Source: Tetradesmus obliquus (Eukaryota > Chlorophyta > Chlorophyceae > Sphaeropleales > Scenedesmaceae). Taken from it: a DNA stretch of 64,000 nt. A program made the translations under genes and the position numbers. The stretch lies in NCBI GenBank assembly GCA_030272155.1, contig CP126201.1, positions 5,070,501 through 5,134,500 of the forward strand. Direction: 5' to 3'. Below are positions 24,138 to 36,069 of this stretch, piece by piece. Under the pieces are notes generated by a model, which was given only the letters and a program-made list of their open reading frames with translations, was not told the DNA's origin and did not search any database. How positions within the stretch are numbered: position 1 is the first letter of the stretch; each line of letters begins with the position of its first letter.

Positions 24138-24882
24138 ATGGCTCTTTGCTTCCGTACCTCGTCGAGCGTGGCCCGCCCGCTCCCCAACGCCGCAGGCAAG
24201 GATGCTGTGGCGCCTCACGGTGCTTCTCGTGCCAGATGCGTTGCCGTGAGGGCTGCTGCTGAGCCTGCCATGGCCGTGGCGTCCAGGAGGGCAGCACTGG
24301 CCATGGGTGAGTGCGACTTCAAGGCCACAACCGTACAGTGATAGCATCGCTACTCAACGCAGAACATTGAGCTATAAATCATTTGCACAGCAGGTGCTCG
24401 CACAGCCCGACGCTCATAGGTTGCCCTTGGAATCTGCTGCCTGCTGCTGCCGCTGCTGCTACTGCCTGCTGCTGCCTGCTGCTGCTGCAGGGGTGTGTGG
24501 TGCTCTGCTGAGCGCTGCGCCTGCTTGGAGCAAGGAGCAGGTGCCTGCTGATGACATGCCAGCTGGCGCTGCAAGCACCGGCAGTGCTGCCCAGCACCCC
24601 TCCGCCATGCAGCAGACTGCTGGCACTGGCGCTCCCCCTCTGGTGTACGTGAGCAGGGGCACCGGCGGTGAGCTACTGCTCTGCAGCAACAACATGCTTT
24701 CTGTTGCCGTGACTCCAGCAATGACTGTGCCCTAGCTGTAAACTAGAAAGCAGCCACAGCACAGCGTCAGCTGCTACTTATGCAGTCTCTGCAGCCACAG
24801 TCACAGGCAGCACCTCACTTTCTTTCACCTCACTTGCTGTTCTCCTGTTGCTGTGCTTGCAGGCAAGGGCGGAACAAGGTGA
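24138..24882 (+). CDS. Small chloroplast protein with Tat-type lumen targeting, function unknown
   Basis: Exon 1 (24138-24306) starts MALCFRTSSSVARPLP, an Ala/Ser/Arg-rich chloroplast transit peptide. It joins in phase 1 to exon 2 (24491-24667), and together they read ASRRAALAMGVCGALLSAAP then AWSKE: twin arginine, hydrophobic core and a plausible processing site, the pattern of thylakoid-lumen Tat passengers. The mature part is short, about 55 residues. The preferred ending splices 24667 to 24863 in phase 1 and stops after YVSRGTGGKGGTR (121 aa precursor). Alternatives are read-through of exon 2 to 24735, or a donor at 24648 joining 24863 in phase 0 and running to 25060. TGTAA polyadenylation-like motifs occur at ~24737 and ~25093. 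I do not recognise the mature protein. Confidence 0.55.
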
Positions 24883-26131
24883 ACAGCTTTCAGCTGCTTG
24901 GGCAAGCCTCCATCCAACCGGTGACTCAACTGGAAGGACATTGCACTCGGCCGCTGCCAGTTCGTCGGTAGCAGGGGCACGAGCTATTCCGCCGCTGATC
25001 TCAACAGCTGGATGGAAGGGCACGGCGCTGCTGCTGGCTGTGACCAAAGTGTACAGCTGATGCGGCCATTACCAGGAGTCGGGCAAATTACTTGTAATTT
25101 TGCACATGTATACTGACACTCGCTGCAGTTTGTTGCTCCAGTTGTATGGTGATTTGTACCATATGTCGACGCCAACAGCCCATTTGCTATCTACTACTGA
25201 GCCTGCAGCAGCCAGCCTGGCATGCTGCCTGGATGGGACACAGCCCTGCCATGCTGTGCTGGCAGCGCAGCATCAGCGTACAGCTGCTTGTGCATTATGC
25301 CGGTGGCTCCGATGTAACTGACACATCTTGCGCTGGCCAGAGGTTACCTCTCAAGGAGTCCAAGTTCAGCTTCAGGCATCACTTGTTAGTAAGTATTAAC
25401 ACCACCAAACAAACGTTACAGGATGGACACAACGTCTGCTTTGGGTCATGCCGTCATGATGATGATGTTGTGGATGATGCAACGACCCAGCTCATCATGC
25501 CGACGCATGTTGGCGGTCACCATCAGACTGCCGTGAGCACAAGGTGGATGTAGGCACGTAGGGGCGCTGCAGGAGCAGCATGCACATCCCAGCAGGCTGT
25601 GCCGAGCTGCGCAAAGCACTAGCAAGCTGGCACCCACTGGGCGTGGCACGACAGGGGTGCCTAAAAACAAACTGGCCACGATGGGGGCAATGCGCCATAC
25701 CAAGCTGGCACACTTCAACATGCTGCACCGTCACACGTCATCCAATGTGCCAGGCTCCAGGCACATAACCACATGAAGCAATGCACCCTAAAAGCATGTA
25801 TGCACACATGTCTGTAGGTGGCTTGATTGCCTCAAAACAGTATGATACAGTCCGAGAAAACATTTGAGTCGGCGCCGGCATGCCGGCATGCTCAACATGC
25901 ACTCATGCGGGGTCAAACCACGCAAACATGCAGCAGGCCACAGAGCAGGCCGCAAGCAGAGCAGGCCGCAAGCAGAGGGAGCAGCTGCGCAGCTCCATAC
26001 TGTGCACATCAACAGACTGGCAGAAGAAGCAGCCATCCTAGTAAGATGTAACGTGAGCAAGGCTAGGCCTGCTTGCATGCATCCAAATGCAATCACTTTG
26101 TCAAAACACCACAAGAGCCCCATGGCGGCGA
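24883..26131. other. Convergent 3' intergenic region
   Basis: The stretch lies between the 3' ends of the lumenal-protein gene (plus) and the CPBP protease gene (minus). No further gene is supported. A short purine/CAG-rich repeat (agcaggccgcaagcagag) is duplicated near 25935-25975. Confidence 0.4.
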
Positions 26132-28737
26132 TCACGCGCTATCTACTGCCGGCTTCAGCACTGTGGAGTCCGATGCAGGAGGCGGCACGGCATCACCATG
26201 CTGCTGCTGCTGATCCTGCTGCCGCCCGCGCCGCGCCTGCCAGGGCCTGTACACCAGCGCCGCCGCCAGCAGCAGCCCCCCCTGCATGCAGCCCACCACA
26301 GCCAGCCCAGCACCCACGGGGCCCAGCCCGCTGCGCATCTGCAGCACCATGCTGCCCAGCACGTACGCGTTCCACAGGCTGTGCAGCGCCATGGGCGGCG
26401 CCAGGTTGCCGCTGCACTGCTCGTACGCCGCGCCAAACACCAGCCCCAGCAGCAGCAGCGGCGCAAAGGTCTCCGCACGGAAGTGGCACAGCGCAAACAC
26501 CAGGCTGCTGCCTAAGAGGGCCGCCGGGCGCGCGAGGCGTGCGGCCAGGCTGGGCAGCAGGAAGCCGCGGAAGATGAGCTCCTCCCACAGCGGGGCGCAC
26601 ACGCTGACCACCGCCACGTAGGCGCCGCAGGTGAGCCAGTCGCGCTCCGCCAGCGTGGACTCCACCTGAGAACAGGCAGGCAGGTAGGCGGGATGGGTGG
26701 GTGGGTGGCACGGGCGGCGCAGAGAGCGATGCATGCAAAGTGTCCGTGTAGCACTTGGGTTCAGGCATGCAGATGCGCAAAGCAAGCAGGTCCCAATGCT
26801 TACCAGAAGCGCTGGCCTACTGCTGAGCTGCACCTGCGGACGGCTGGCTGCTGCTCGCTGAACCCACCAGCCATGCTTTACACTAATGCGCTGCGCACAG
26901 CGGGTACGCAGTTGTTGCACATGTCGCTAAATCTACTGCACAGCCCACTAATGTTCCATACAGCAGAAGCGCCCATTCAATCATGCAGGCGCCTGCCAGC
27001 CCCCCCGCCCCCCCCCCCCCCCCCCACCTGTGTCGGCCACAGCTCCACGCTGCCTGGCGCCTCTCCTGACAGCAGCACCATGCTGCTGTTGGCCAGCCAG
27101 TCCACCACAGGGAACGCCAACGCGCCTGAACCAGCAGCAGCGGGCAGCAGCAGAGGTGGGCTGCAAAGAAGATTTGACACCCACTTCCTCAGGCCAGATC
27201 AGTGCCTGCTGCACCAGCTTGGCCAACGCAGGACCTTGCAGGACACCGTACATCACTCATCTCGCAACTGCTGCTTTTGTCACATTCACGACACCAGCGC
27301 ATGCATCGCCGCTGGCTACGTCAGCCCACTTCATGCCCACTGTCTGCTCTCCAGAGCCAGCTGCCCCGCATGCAGCGCCTGGGCAGCTCTTGCGCACTCA
27401 TCGTCTCACAGCCGCATCCCAGTGCACCAGCCACGTCACTGCTGCAGCCAGCAAGGCCATGCACGCCGCCTGCCGCCGCCCACCTGCCGCCACCACCCAC
27501 AGCCACCGCCCGCCCTGCCAGGCCACGCGGAACAGGCCGCGCTGGCGTGGCGCGTAGCGGCCCAGGCAGCCCGCCAGGATGGCCGCGGTGATGCCCACCT
27601 GCGCCAGCGGCAGCACATCCGGCAGGGCCGTTTGCTGGGTTTCCACAGCCGAGCAAACTTTGCTTTGTAGCAATGGCACTGACCATGTTTGTTCTGCCAT
27701 CAACATACGATGCTGAGCTCTGCTGCACTGCGCGAGCTGCAGCAGCGCGCATGTGGCTGGATGATGCAGCAGGTGCTCATGTGAACTTGCAAGTTTAATT
27801 GCCTGATGTGGATGCTTGTTTCAACATGCCCACCTGGCCCAGGTCCAGGCTGAGGTTGAGCAGAGCGCCGCCCCGCGGCCCCAGCGCCGCCTGGTCCACG
27901 CCCAGCCCCGCCAGCAGCGCAGGCACCGCCAGCTGGCCCAGTGCCAGGTAGGCCAGCAGCCACAGCCCCATCACCTGCACCACCTTGCCCAGGCCCCACG
28001 GGATGTCCGGAGGCCACGGCGGCGCTGCTGCTGCTGCTGCTGACGACTGCTGCTGCTGCTGCTGTGCGAGGTTTGACTGCTGCTGCTGCTGCTGCTGCTC
28101 GGCTAGTTCAGTGCTGCTGCTGTTGCTGGCTACGCTGTTGCTGTTGGCTGCTGGTGGTGGGGGCACAGCCGTGGCAGCTGGCTGCTGCTGTTGCTGCTGC
28201 TGTGGGCGCTACAGGGCAGCGTGTACATGACAGGGTGAGGCGCAACGAGGTACGCAGGCAACGGTTGCCTCACTAACAAGACATGCCGCATGTTGCTGCT
28301 GAAGAACTAGTAGCTCCCAATGTGCTGCCCAAGCATGCAGCCGTGTGTGCATGCATCTACTGAACATAGCGGCCACTACTGCAGTCACAGCTAGACTGTG
28401 TTGCTGACCAGCCTCCTTCAAGTATTTAGGTCAGCATGCTGCTCACCTCGCTAGACGCCTGCAGCCCCAGCGCGCTGCCGTTCTCATCAGGCACTGGTTC
28501 TGGCCAACACGCGTCTTCCCGTTGTTGCTGCTCAGGACAACTGCTGATGTCGCCGTTGCTGCCTTGCTGCTCGGAGAGCTGCTGCTCAAATCTATTGGGT
28601 AAGCTACTTAGGAGGCATGGGGTCACCCTAACATGGCCATGGCGGTGCAGCCAGTGGCAGGGTGCCCTACTGGGTTGGCTTGCACGCCCCAGCAGTACCC
28701 TGCTGCCACGGCTGCTGCTGCACAGGCATCGCGCCAT
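26132..28737 (-). CDS. CPBP-family intramembrane protease (CAAX protease/Abi), probably plastid
   Basis: Exons, in transcript order: 28737-28447, 28208-27834, 27598-27484, 27125-27028 and 26665-26132; they encode 470 aa. The ATG of MARCLCSSSRGSRVLLGRAS gives an Arg/Ser-rich N-terminus that looks like a transit peptide. After a Gln-rich stretch come several membrane helices (VVQVMGLWLLAYLALGQL, ITAAILAGCLG). The C-terminal domain carries the three CPBP motifs: WEELIFRG (~320), FALCHFRAE (~360) and HSLWNAYV (~393). These supply the Glu-Glu, His and His/Asn metal ligands, so the catalytic set looks complete. In plants, CPBP proteins act in chloroplast envelopes or thylakoids; some are pseudoproteases involved in chlorophyll metabolism. 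The tail is Gln-rich and not conserved. Confidence 0.9.
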
Positions 28738-29076
28738 CGCTGGCACGTCTAAGCAAAAAGTCACTGCATGTTTCTCACCAATGATCAGGTCATCAAGTCG
28801 TCAAAGCAGTGCAAAACAGGGCAGCAGCGAGGCTTCCTGTACTTGCTGTGCTGAGCGGTTCGTTCCAGTACCAAAGTCTTACAGCTTCTAGCAGCAGTGA
28901 AGGATAGCGCATGTGATTGGAAGTCCGATGTTGGAGCGTACTATGCTGCAGCAAACGCCTGTACAGTGCCCTAGTGACTTGTGACACCTGCGACAATTCA
29001 GGTCGATCAAACAGTGCACCACTGGTGCCAGAACGACACCAACGTTTTGGACCTAACCTTTGATCAGTGTTAAAAC
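28738..29076. promoter_or_regulatory. Short divergent promoter region between the CPBP protease and NudC
   Basis: Only 339 bp separate the two divergent start codons, so both promoters and both 5' UTRs must fit here. No TATA box is evident. The assignment rests on gene arrangement alone. Confidence 0.5.
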
Positions 29077-31529
29077 ATGGCGTGCACGATCGAAGACGTC
29101 ACTGATCAGTTTGACCCGCTGGATGTCGATAAGCCGCTTGGCGACCTGCTTGTGGGCCACGAAGGAGACACATCAAAGTTCTTGATCACTGTGCTGGAGT
29201 TTCTAAAGCGCAAGACAAACTTCTTCAAGGAACCCGATTCTAAGCGGCGGGTTCTGGACGCGTACAAGGCTGTAAGCGGCGAGGGTGATGGATTTAAGGC
29301 TGGTTTCTTCGGTGCACCCAAGCCAACAGCATCCAGGCCTGCAGGCAAGCCTTCTCCCGAGGTGCGCGCTCTTTTTGGTGCAGGCCTGACATGAGTCTGG
29401 AGACGTCTTGCCAACCTGAGGATCCTGTGTTGCTGCTGTCCTACAGGCACCAGAAGCATCTCCAGCAGTAGCTGCAGAAGCAGGCACCAGCAGTGCAGCA
29501 GCAGCAGCAGCAGATCCACAGACGCAGCCTAGCAGGAGTGAGCCAGCAGCAGCAGCAGCAGCAGCACCAGAGCAAGTCTCGGAGCAGCAGCAGCAGCAAC
29601 AGCAGCAGCAGGCTGAAGCGGGGCCTTCACCAGACGCCGAGCTAGCAGCAGAGAAGTCTGACCAGAGCAAAGGCATCAGTGAGTGGCATGGCTGTGTGGT
29701 GCGCCCTGAGCATTCGGCATGTTCCGCTCTGCTTGCACTGCAGTGCTGTGTTTTGCTGCTCTGCACTGCAAGAACATGACAAGCAAGCAGCAGTGGGTGC
29801 ATGCTGCATTTTACAATGGAGATGCAGCACCCCTTCTGTTGTCTCAAACCACGCCGTTGTTCAGCTGGGCTGTCAGCACTTCAAACCTTGCACCTAAACC
29901 ACAGCACACACAGCCCAGGGCCGCACCGTGCACTGCCAGCTCTTCATCGGCATTGAGGTCCTGTGTGTGGCAATGCACCAGCAGCCTGCTGCCCCTCGAG
30001 CTCACCTTGTACCCACTGCACCCTGCACTGTGCTGCGCTGCACTGGCCAGAGCCCAATGCCGGGCGTGGCGCCGACCTGGGCAGCTACAGCTGGACGCAG
30101 ACGCTGCAGGAGGTCAGCGTGGCGGTGCCTGTGGGCAAGGGGCTCAAGGCAAAGCAGCTGGACGTGGTGGCCAGCAAGCAGCACATCCGCGTGGGCGTGA
30201 CGGGGCAGCAGCCCATCATCGATGTGAGTGGCAGCATCAACAGCAGGAGCAGCAGCAGCAGCAGCACTGGCACGTTGCGCGATCAAGTGCAAGAGTATGT
30301 AGCAGCTGCTGCACCATTTGGCATATGCTTCTGTATGATGGTTGCAAGCAAGGCCTCGCGTGCGGCAATGCAGCCGTGTGTGTCTATGCACATGCGCACG
30401 GGTTTGGTAGTGCTCGAGCCAGTGCCACAGTGTGCAATGGGCGCAAGTGCAGGCTTTACTTGGGTTGGCTGCTGCTGCTGCTGCCGCTGCAGGGTGCGCT
30501 GACTGAGCCCATCAAGGCTGACGAGACCATGTGGAACCTGTGTGAGTGGGGCGCCTGGCACAGCAGGCACAACATGCATGCATGCAGCAGCAGCGATGTG
30601 GTGCAGCCCCATGAGCAGGCATTGAGAATGTTTGTGGATGGGCATGCAGCGTAGCATGCTGCAGGAGCAGGCGTACGTCCAGATGCAATAGCAGCACAGC
30701 TGGCAGCTCTTGCTGGGGCCCCAGCAGTGCTGTGCAGCTGAGCTTGTTGCTGGCCGCAGTGCCCCAGGCGGGCGCGTGGCTGGCTCGCCTCCCACGGTTG
30801 TCACAGGCAGCCTTGGCGTGGGTGCAGCAGCAGCACAATTCACCGCAGCGGCCTGCACCATGACATCCCCAGCACCAGCACCAGCACCAGCACCAGCATC
30901 AACATCCTCTTCCAGGCACGCCTCCCTTTCACTGTGCTTGTGCCAGAGACATACCCAACTGTGCTGTGCTGTGCTGCCTGCGCCCTGCACCGTCTTCTGT
31001 TTTGTCACTTTCCTCCCCGTAACGCGCAGCTGATGGCGTGGTGGAGCTCACTCTGACCAAGGCTGAGGGCATGCACTGGTGGAGCAGCGTGGTGGCGGGC
31101 GGCCCCGCCATTGACGTGCAGGCCGTGGAGCCTGAGAGCAGCAAGCTGGGAGACCTGGACCCGGAGACGCGGCAGACCGTGGAGAAGATGATGGTGCGGG
31201 GGGGGGGGGGGGGGCACATGACTGATGGCGCGCTGCGCATCTTTTATCGCTTTGAGATTGCGCTTCGCTCGCAAGCTTAGATGTCAAACTGCAGAGTGCC
31301 TGTCAACACTGCACACTGCACAGTGGGGGTGCTTTGCATGCAGGTGGCTTGCCTAGTTGTTGTGGTGTTTGCGGTGCTGGGTGTGGTGGGGGGGCTGCAG
31401 GCTCCTGATAGGGGTTGAGCTGCATGCATGAGGGCGACACCGCTGCTGGTGGTGGCTGTGCAATGGGCCTGGCAGATGACGCGTGAGAGCTGCAGCTGCA
31501 GGTGGTGCGCGCACTTGCTGCCTGACATG

Positions 31530-31568
<39 letters not shown>

Positions 31569-31931
31569 AGTTTGACCAGCGCCAGAAGGCCATGGGGCTG
31601 CCCACCAGCGAGGAGATGCAGAAGCAGGTGCGTGGCTGTGGTGTGTGTTGGGGGCGGAGAGAGTCAAGCATGCGCGGCTGGCAGCAGCAATGGCACTGCC
31701 GCACACAGTGTGCTGACCCAGGTAGTTGACTTCACTTGCACACTTTTATTCATGGTGCACACAGACCCATTCAGGCGTTGTGCTGCTTCTTTGCGCGCTG
31801 TCTATGCGTCCCTGTGGCTGCTCACTATGCCATGCCTGCTGCTGCTGCTGCTGCTGCCGCAGGAGATGCTGAAGCGCTTCATGGCGGCACACCCGGAGAT
31901 GGACTTCACCAACGCCAAGATCATGCCATGA
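29077..31931 (+). CDS. NUDC: NudC nuclear-distribution/co-chaperone protein
   Basis: Exons are 29077-29361, 29447-29678, 30051-30223, 30493-30541, 31030-31193, 31571-31627 and 31863-31931; they encode 342 aa. Residues 1-~70 form the NudC N-terminal helix region (DVTDQFDPLDVDKPLGDLL, FLKRKTNFF). An Ala/Gln/Pro-rich acidic linker follows. The CS (p23-like) domain begins KPNAGRGADLGSYSWTQTLQ and continues VSVAVPVGKGLKAKQLDV, GALTEPIKADETMWNL, DGVVELTLTKAEGMHWW. The C-terminus is the NudC tail: MGLPTSEEMQKQEMLKRFM and PEMDFTNAKIMP. NudC/BOBBER proteins are HSP90-associated co-chaperones linked to dynein or, in plants, development and thermotolerance. Introns carry a long G-run after 31193 and (CTG)n before 31571. 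Confidence 0.94.
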
Positions 31932-33744
31932 CGACCTCACAGTGCGTGTGAACTGCCACAGCGGCGCAACTGCAGGCGTGTGCAGCCGGCCGCACAGGAG
32001 GGCAGCAGAGCCGGCAGGCCCTGCTACCCCCCAAACCCTGAACCATAAAAGATCCTACTAGGATAGCTGTGCCTGTGTTGACCGTGTGGCTGTGCGTGCG
32101 TTGTTGCGTAAGAGGGCATGGGGCGAGTCTTATGCCTGGGCATCGCACTGAGAGGCTGGATGGGCCTGTCTTTGCAATTGATGCATGTGCCAGCCCACAG
32201 GCACTGCCATGGCATGGAGCGACATCTGCCAGTGTTGCCTCGGGATCGAGGTGTGCCTGCACGTTTGGAAGCCACAGCGGAGCCGGATACTGGTGTTCAG
32301 GCATCATGCACACATATTATTGAGGAGACTCCATCTACAGGCGCTCTGCCTTTGTTTGCAAGGATAGGGGTGCAAATTGTGATGCTTGAAGGTATTGAAC
32401 TTCACCAGAGACAATTGGGCGTGGTGTTGCTGCCCAGTATGCCGTGGCTGAACTTAAGTTGCACTGGTAACACCCATTGTCACATCATCAGCGTTACATT
32501 CCTGCCACATATGCTAAGGCCCGACACACTGCAACGTCAGCAATTGCTGCTTGCAAGTGTGAATCGCATGCATGTCATCAACAGGCTGGCTGTCAACCGA
32601 GGCCGTAGGGGCCCTAGGGCCTCACTGTAGGGCCCTAGGCAATACAGCAGCTCCACTGAGCCCTGTCAGCGGCTCCAAGTGGTTGCGCATCACGAGGATG
32701 CTTAAGCACCGAGACTCAGCACCCGCCGTCAAGTTGCAACTGCGGCGTCATGCATGCCCCATCATATGCGACAGCCACGCCAAGACCTTGCCACGCAATG
32801 CCCAGTCATCGTGTGCAAGGCAGTCCATACAAAATCACCTTGCTTGGCATGCTACTTTAGCCTCACAGTCGGAGCTCCGCCTCAACCTAGTAGGCATGCT
32901 GTACAGGGCAGGAGTGCCATGCGCATACATGCTCATGACACTCGGAAGTCCAGACCCTGTCCATGCACACACGCTACATGCAGCCATGCCTTCAGCTGTG
33001 AACATGCTGCCTATGAAGCAGCACCAAGCAGCACACACACACACACACGATGCTGATAGAATGAGGACTCTGGCATGGCACAGCTGTGGCTGGCATGCCA
33101 CTGCCAGCATCGTGCCTTAGAAGCAATGCGCCAGCTGCACAGGACAACATATTGTAGTATAACGGGTCAGGCCGTGCTGCTGGTTGGCCCGGCAACCAGG
33201 GCTTGCAACGCGCGCGAAACAAACCTCCAGCAGCAGCAGCCGCGCCGCCACCCTGCTGTGCCAGTCGTGGGCCAGAGCTGGCTACACACACCACGCTGCT
33301 GCCACCCGGCGGCAATGCCCCGGTGGTTCTATCGGTTGTACCGCTGCATGTGCACAGGTGCAGCCAGACGTGCCGCCGCCAGGCTGGTGCCGGCCTGGCC
33401 GCCAGGCGTTATTGCGATCATGCACCCAGCCCTAAAGATTTGCTGCGCTGCTGCATGTGCTGGACCAGCACGCGCGCATCAAAACAGACCGCAACACGCC
33501 CTACCAGGCTGTGACACATCCACACCACCAATGACTGGCCAACGCCCACCTTGTGAACTGAAGTAGTGCGCACAAGCTGCAGTTTGTATGCCAACGCTGC
33601 TGCTGACTCTACAGCTGGCATCACACTGCAGCTGCAAAGAACGCGAGCACATGCAGAGCAACCAACCAGCGTCACATGCGTCATAGCTGAGCTGCCACGG
33701 CCAGCTGGTGTGAGGCGTCAAGTTGGTGCCTGCACCCAGCTGGC
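31932..33744. other. Intergenic region, no gene seen
   Basis: This is the 3' flank of NudC. It contains a short self-complementary GGGCCCTAGGGCC-type element near 32610-32640 and an (AC)n run at ~33033-33049. No coding signature was recognised. Confidence 0.4.
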
Positions 33745-35438
33745 AGCCCAGCAGTGTAATGCAGCGCGTAGGGGACACACGTGCGCAACGTGTGTGCATA
33801 TTTACACATGCACGTGCAATTGCTGCTGAGAGCCATGCGTGCTGATCATGCGTGATGCACAGCAGGCGACCCTTGCAGCCCATATGGCATGGAAAACAGG
33901 TGCCACGCACCTGCCTGCCTGCCTGCTGCAGCTGCCTGTGCCGCCCTTCAGCTACAGCCTGCATGCCACCTCTACTGAAGCAACCGAAGCTGCACTTCTT
34001 CAAAAGAAATATTCGGCAAAGAATGCAGTGAGCACCATTCTTCGTGTGGAAACAACAAACTGCTCTTCTACTAGTAAGAACTGCTCTCCTGCGAACAAGT
34101 ACTGCAGCACCCACAGCCCAACCGCCTGCTGAAGCCAAGCTCAAGTACTGCCGCTCCACCAGACCATAAGCTACATACCAAGTATTCTTCAAGCAATGTG
34201 CACATCACCAACCCACACTAGTCAAATGTCCCCTGTGTACACAATGTCAACTCTACCACAAGTTTGGAAACCTCTGAGCAACTGGCAACACAAATTCAGA
34301 TCAACACGCAAGAAAGAACCTAAAGAACAACACAGTATGCACTGACCGAACCAGAATATATGGTGTAGTGTAATGATGCTTTTTTGACAGCTGTGGAAAT
34401 GTAGCCAGCAGCCATCAACCTCCAGGGAGGCCCCGCCCAGCAGAGTCGGACGCACCGCATGTAAATATGTGATAGTAAGATGCACCAAGACAGACGTTCC
34501 GCCGCTCACATGTGCGCCATCACTCACCGGCACCCCGCCCCTGCGCCTCGTCATCATTTGTGCCGCTGCCTCAGCCTGGGCAGCCGCAGCCCAGCAGTGT
34601 AATGCAGCGCGTAGGGGACACACGTGCGCAACGTGTGTGCATATTTACACATGCACGTGCAATTGCTGCTGAGAGCCATGCGTGCTGATCATGCGTGATG
34701 CACAGCAGGCGACCCTTGCAGCCCATATGGCATGGAAAACAGGTGCCACGCACCTGCCTGCCTGCCTGCCTGCCTGCTGCAGCTGCCTGTGCCGCCCTTC
34801 AGCTACAGCCTGCATGCCACCTCTACTGAAGCAACCGAAGCTGCACTTCTTCAAAAGAAATATTCGGCAAAGAATGCAGTGAGCACCATTCTTCGTGTGG
34901 AAACAACAAACTGCTCTTCTACTAGTAAGAACTGCTCTCCTGCGAACAAGTACTGCAGCACCCACAGCCCAACCGCCTGCTGAAGCCAAGCTCAAGTACT
35001 GCCGCTCCACCAGACCATAAGCTACATACCAAGTATTCTTCAAGCAATGTGCACATCACCAACCCACACTAGTCAAATGTCCCCTGTGTACACAATGTCA
35101 ACTCTACCACAAGTTTGGAAACCTCTGAGCAACTGGCAACACAAATTCAGATCAACACGCAAGAAAGAACCTAAAGAACAACACAGTATGCACTGACCGA
35201 ACCAGAATATATGGTGTAGTGTAATGATGCTTTTTTGACAGCTGTGGAAATGTAGCCAGCAGCCATCAACCTCCAGGGAGGCCCCGCCCAGCAGAGTCGG
35301 ACGCACCGCATGTAAATATGTGATAGTAAGATGCACCAAGACAGACGTTCCGCCGCTCACATGTGCGCCATCACTCACCGGCACCCCGCCCCTGCGCCTC
35401 GTCATCATTTGTGCCGCTGCCTCAGCCTGGGCAGCCGC
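33745..35438. repeat. Near-identical tandem duplication, units of 843 and 851 bp
   Basis: Copy 1 is 33745-34587 and copy 2 is 34588-35438. The only difference I noticed is an 8-bp length change in a CCTG run (two extra CCTG units in copy 2, ~34755). The 12-bp sequence AGCCCAGCAGTG begins each copy and recurs at 35439, so it marks all three junctions. No terminal inverted repeats or coding domain are visible, so this is a segmental duplication, not a recognised transposon. The near identity means it is very recent, or an assembly artefact. Confidence 0.93.
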
Positions 35439-36069
35439 AGCCCAGCAGTGCCCCACATCCTGCTGCACCCAACCAGGTGCGCCATTAAGTCTCAGGGCTA
35501 TGTACATAAGTAATAATACACATACCTATCACACATACTCAAGTATTAAGCGCAGCACAACCATTTGCATGCATTCAGGGCGCTCCGTATGTTCTCAAAG
35601 CAAAGCAGAGCCTAATCGTTTGTCTATCAATGTTTTGGGTGCAATATGCTGCAACTGTACCTGCTGTACTGCAAGGATAATCTGCCGAGGTATCAAGAGC
35701 TGCAGGAACCCACTATTCAAGCACACCTGTGCTAAACAGCCGCAAGCTGCCAGAAGGCATGCACAGTACTACTGCCGCCACCGTGGCACGACGCAGGTGA
35801 CTGCAGGTGACGCAGGTGACTGCACCGCAGCACAACCCAACTCTAGTCGACAAGATATACTGTGGTTGTGGCTGTGGCAGCGGCTGCGGCTGTGGCAGCG
35901 GGTCAGGGGCGGCTTACTGGGCAGCGGATCAGGGGCCGTGCCGCCAAGCCGCCAGGCAGCGCGCCTCAGCATGGGCTGTGCCTCAGGCCGCTGCCTGCCC
36001 CTCATCTGCCACATGGCAGCCAGCCAGCCAGCCACTGCAGCAGGCAGGCAGCCGCCAGCCGGGGCGGCC
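35439..36069. other. Intergenic region, no gene seen
   Basis: This is the 3' flank of the secreted-protein gene. It contains a short degenerate repeat of GTGACGCAG/GTGACTGCA near 35795-35830 and a GGCTGTGGCAGCG repeat near 35865-35900. Confidence 0.4.

Noticed and set aside
26693..27670. A 325-codon plus-strand frame opposite the CPBP protease
   Set aside because: It is antisense to well-supported protease exons and rich in Pro/His/Ala from reversed codons; no family resemblance.
29719..30654. A 311-codon plus-strand frame overlapping NudC introns
   Set aside because: It crosses NudC exon 30051-30223 in the wrong frame and has no domain; the NudC model explains the region.
32605..32645. GGGCCCTAGGGCC palindromes as a transposon terminus
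   Set aside because: They are short local palindromes without a partner end, target-site duplication or transposase nearby.
33479..35043. Duplicated minus-strand reading frames (about 130-237 codons) inside the tandem duplication
   Set aside because: They appear twice only because the DNA is duplicated; no start context, domain or splice pattern supports a gene.
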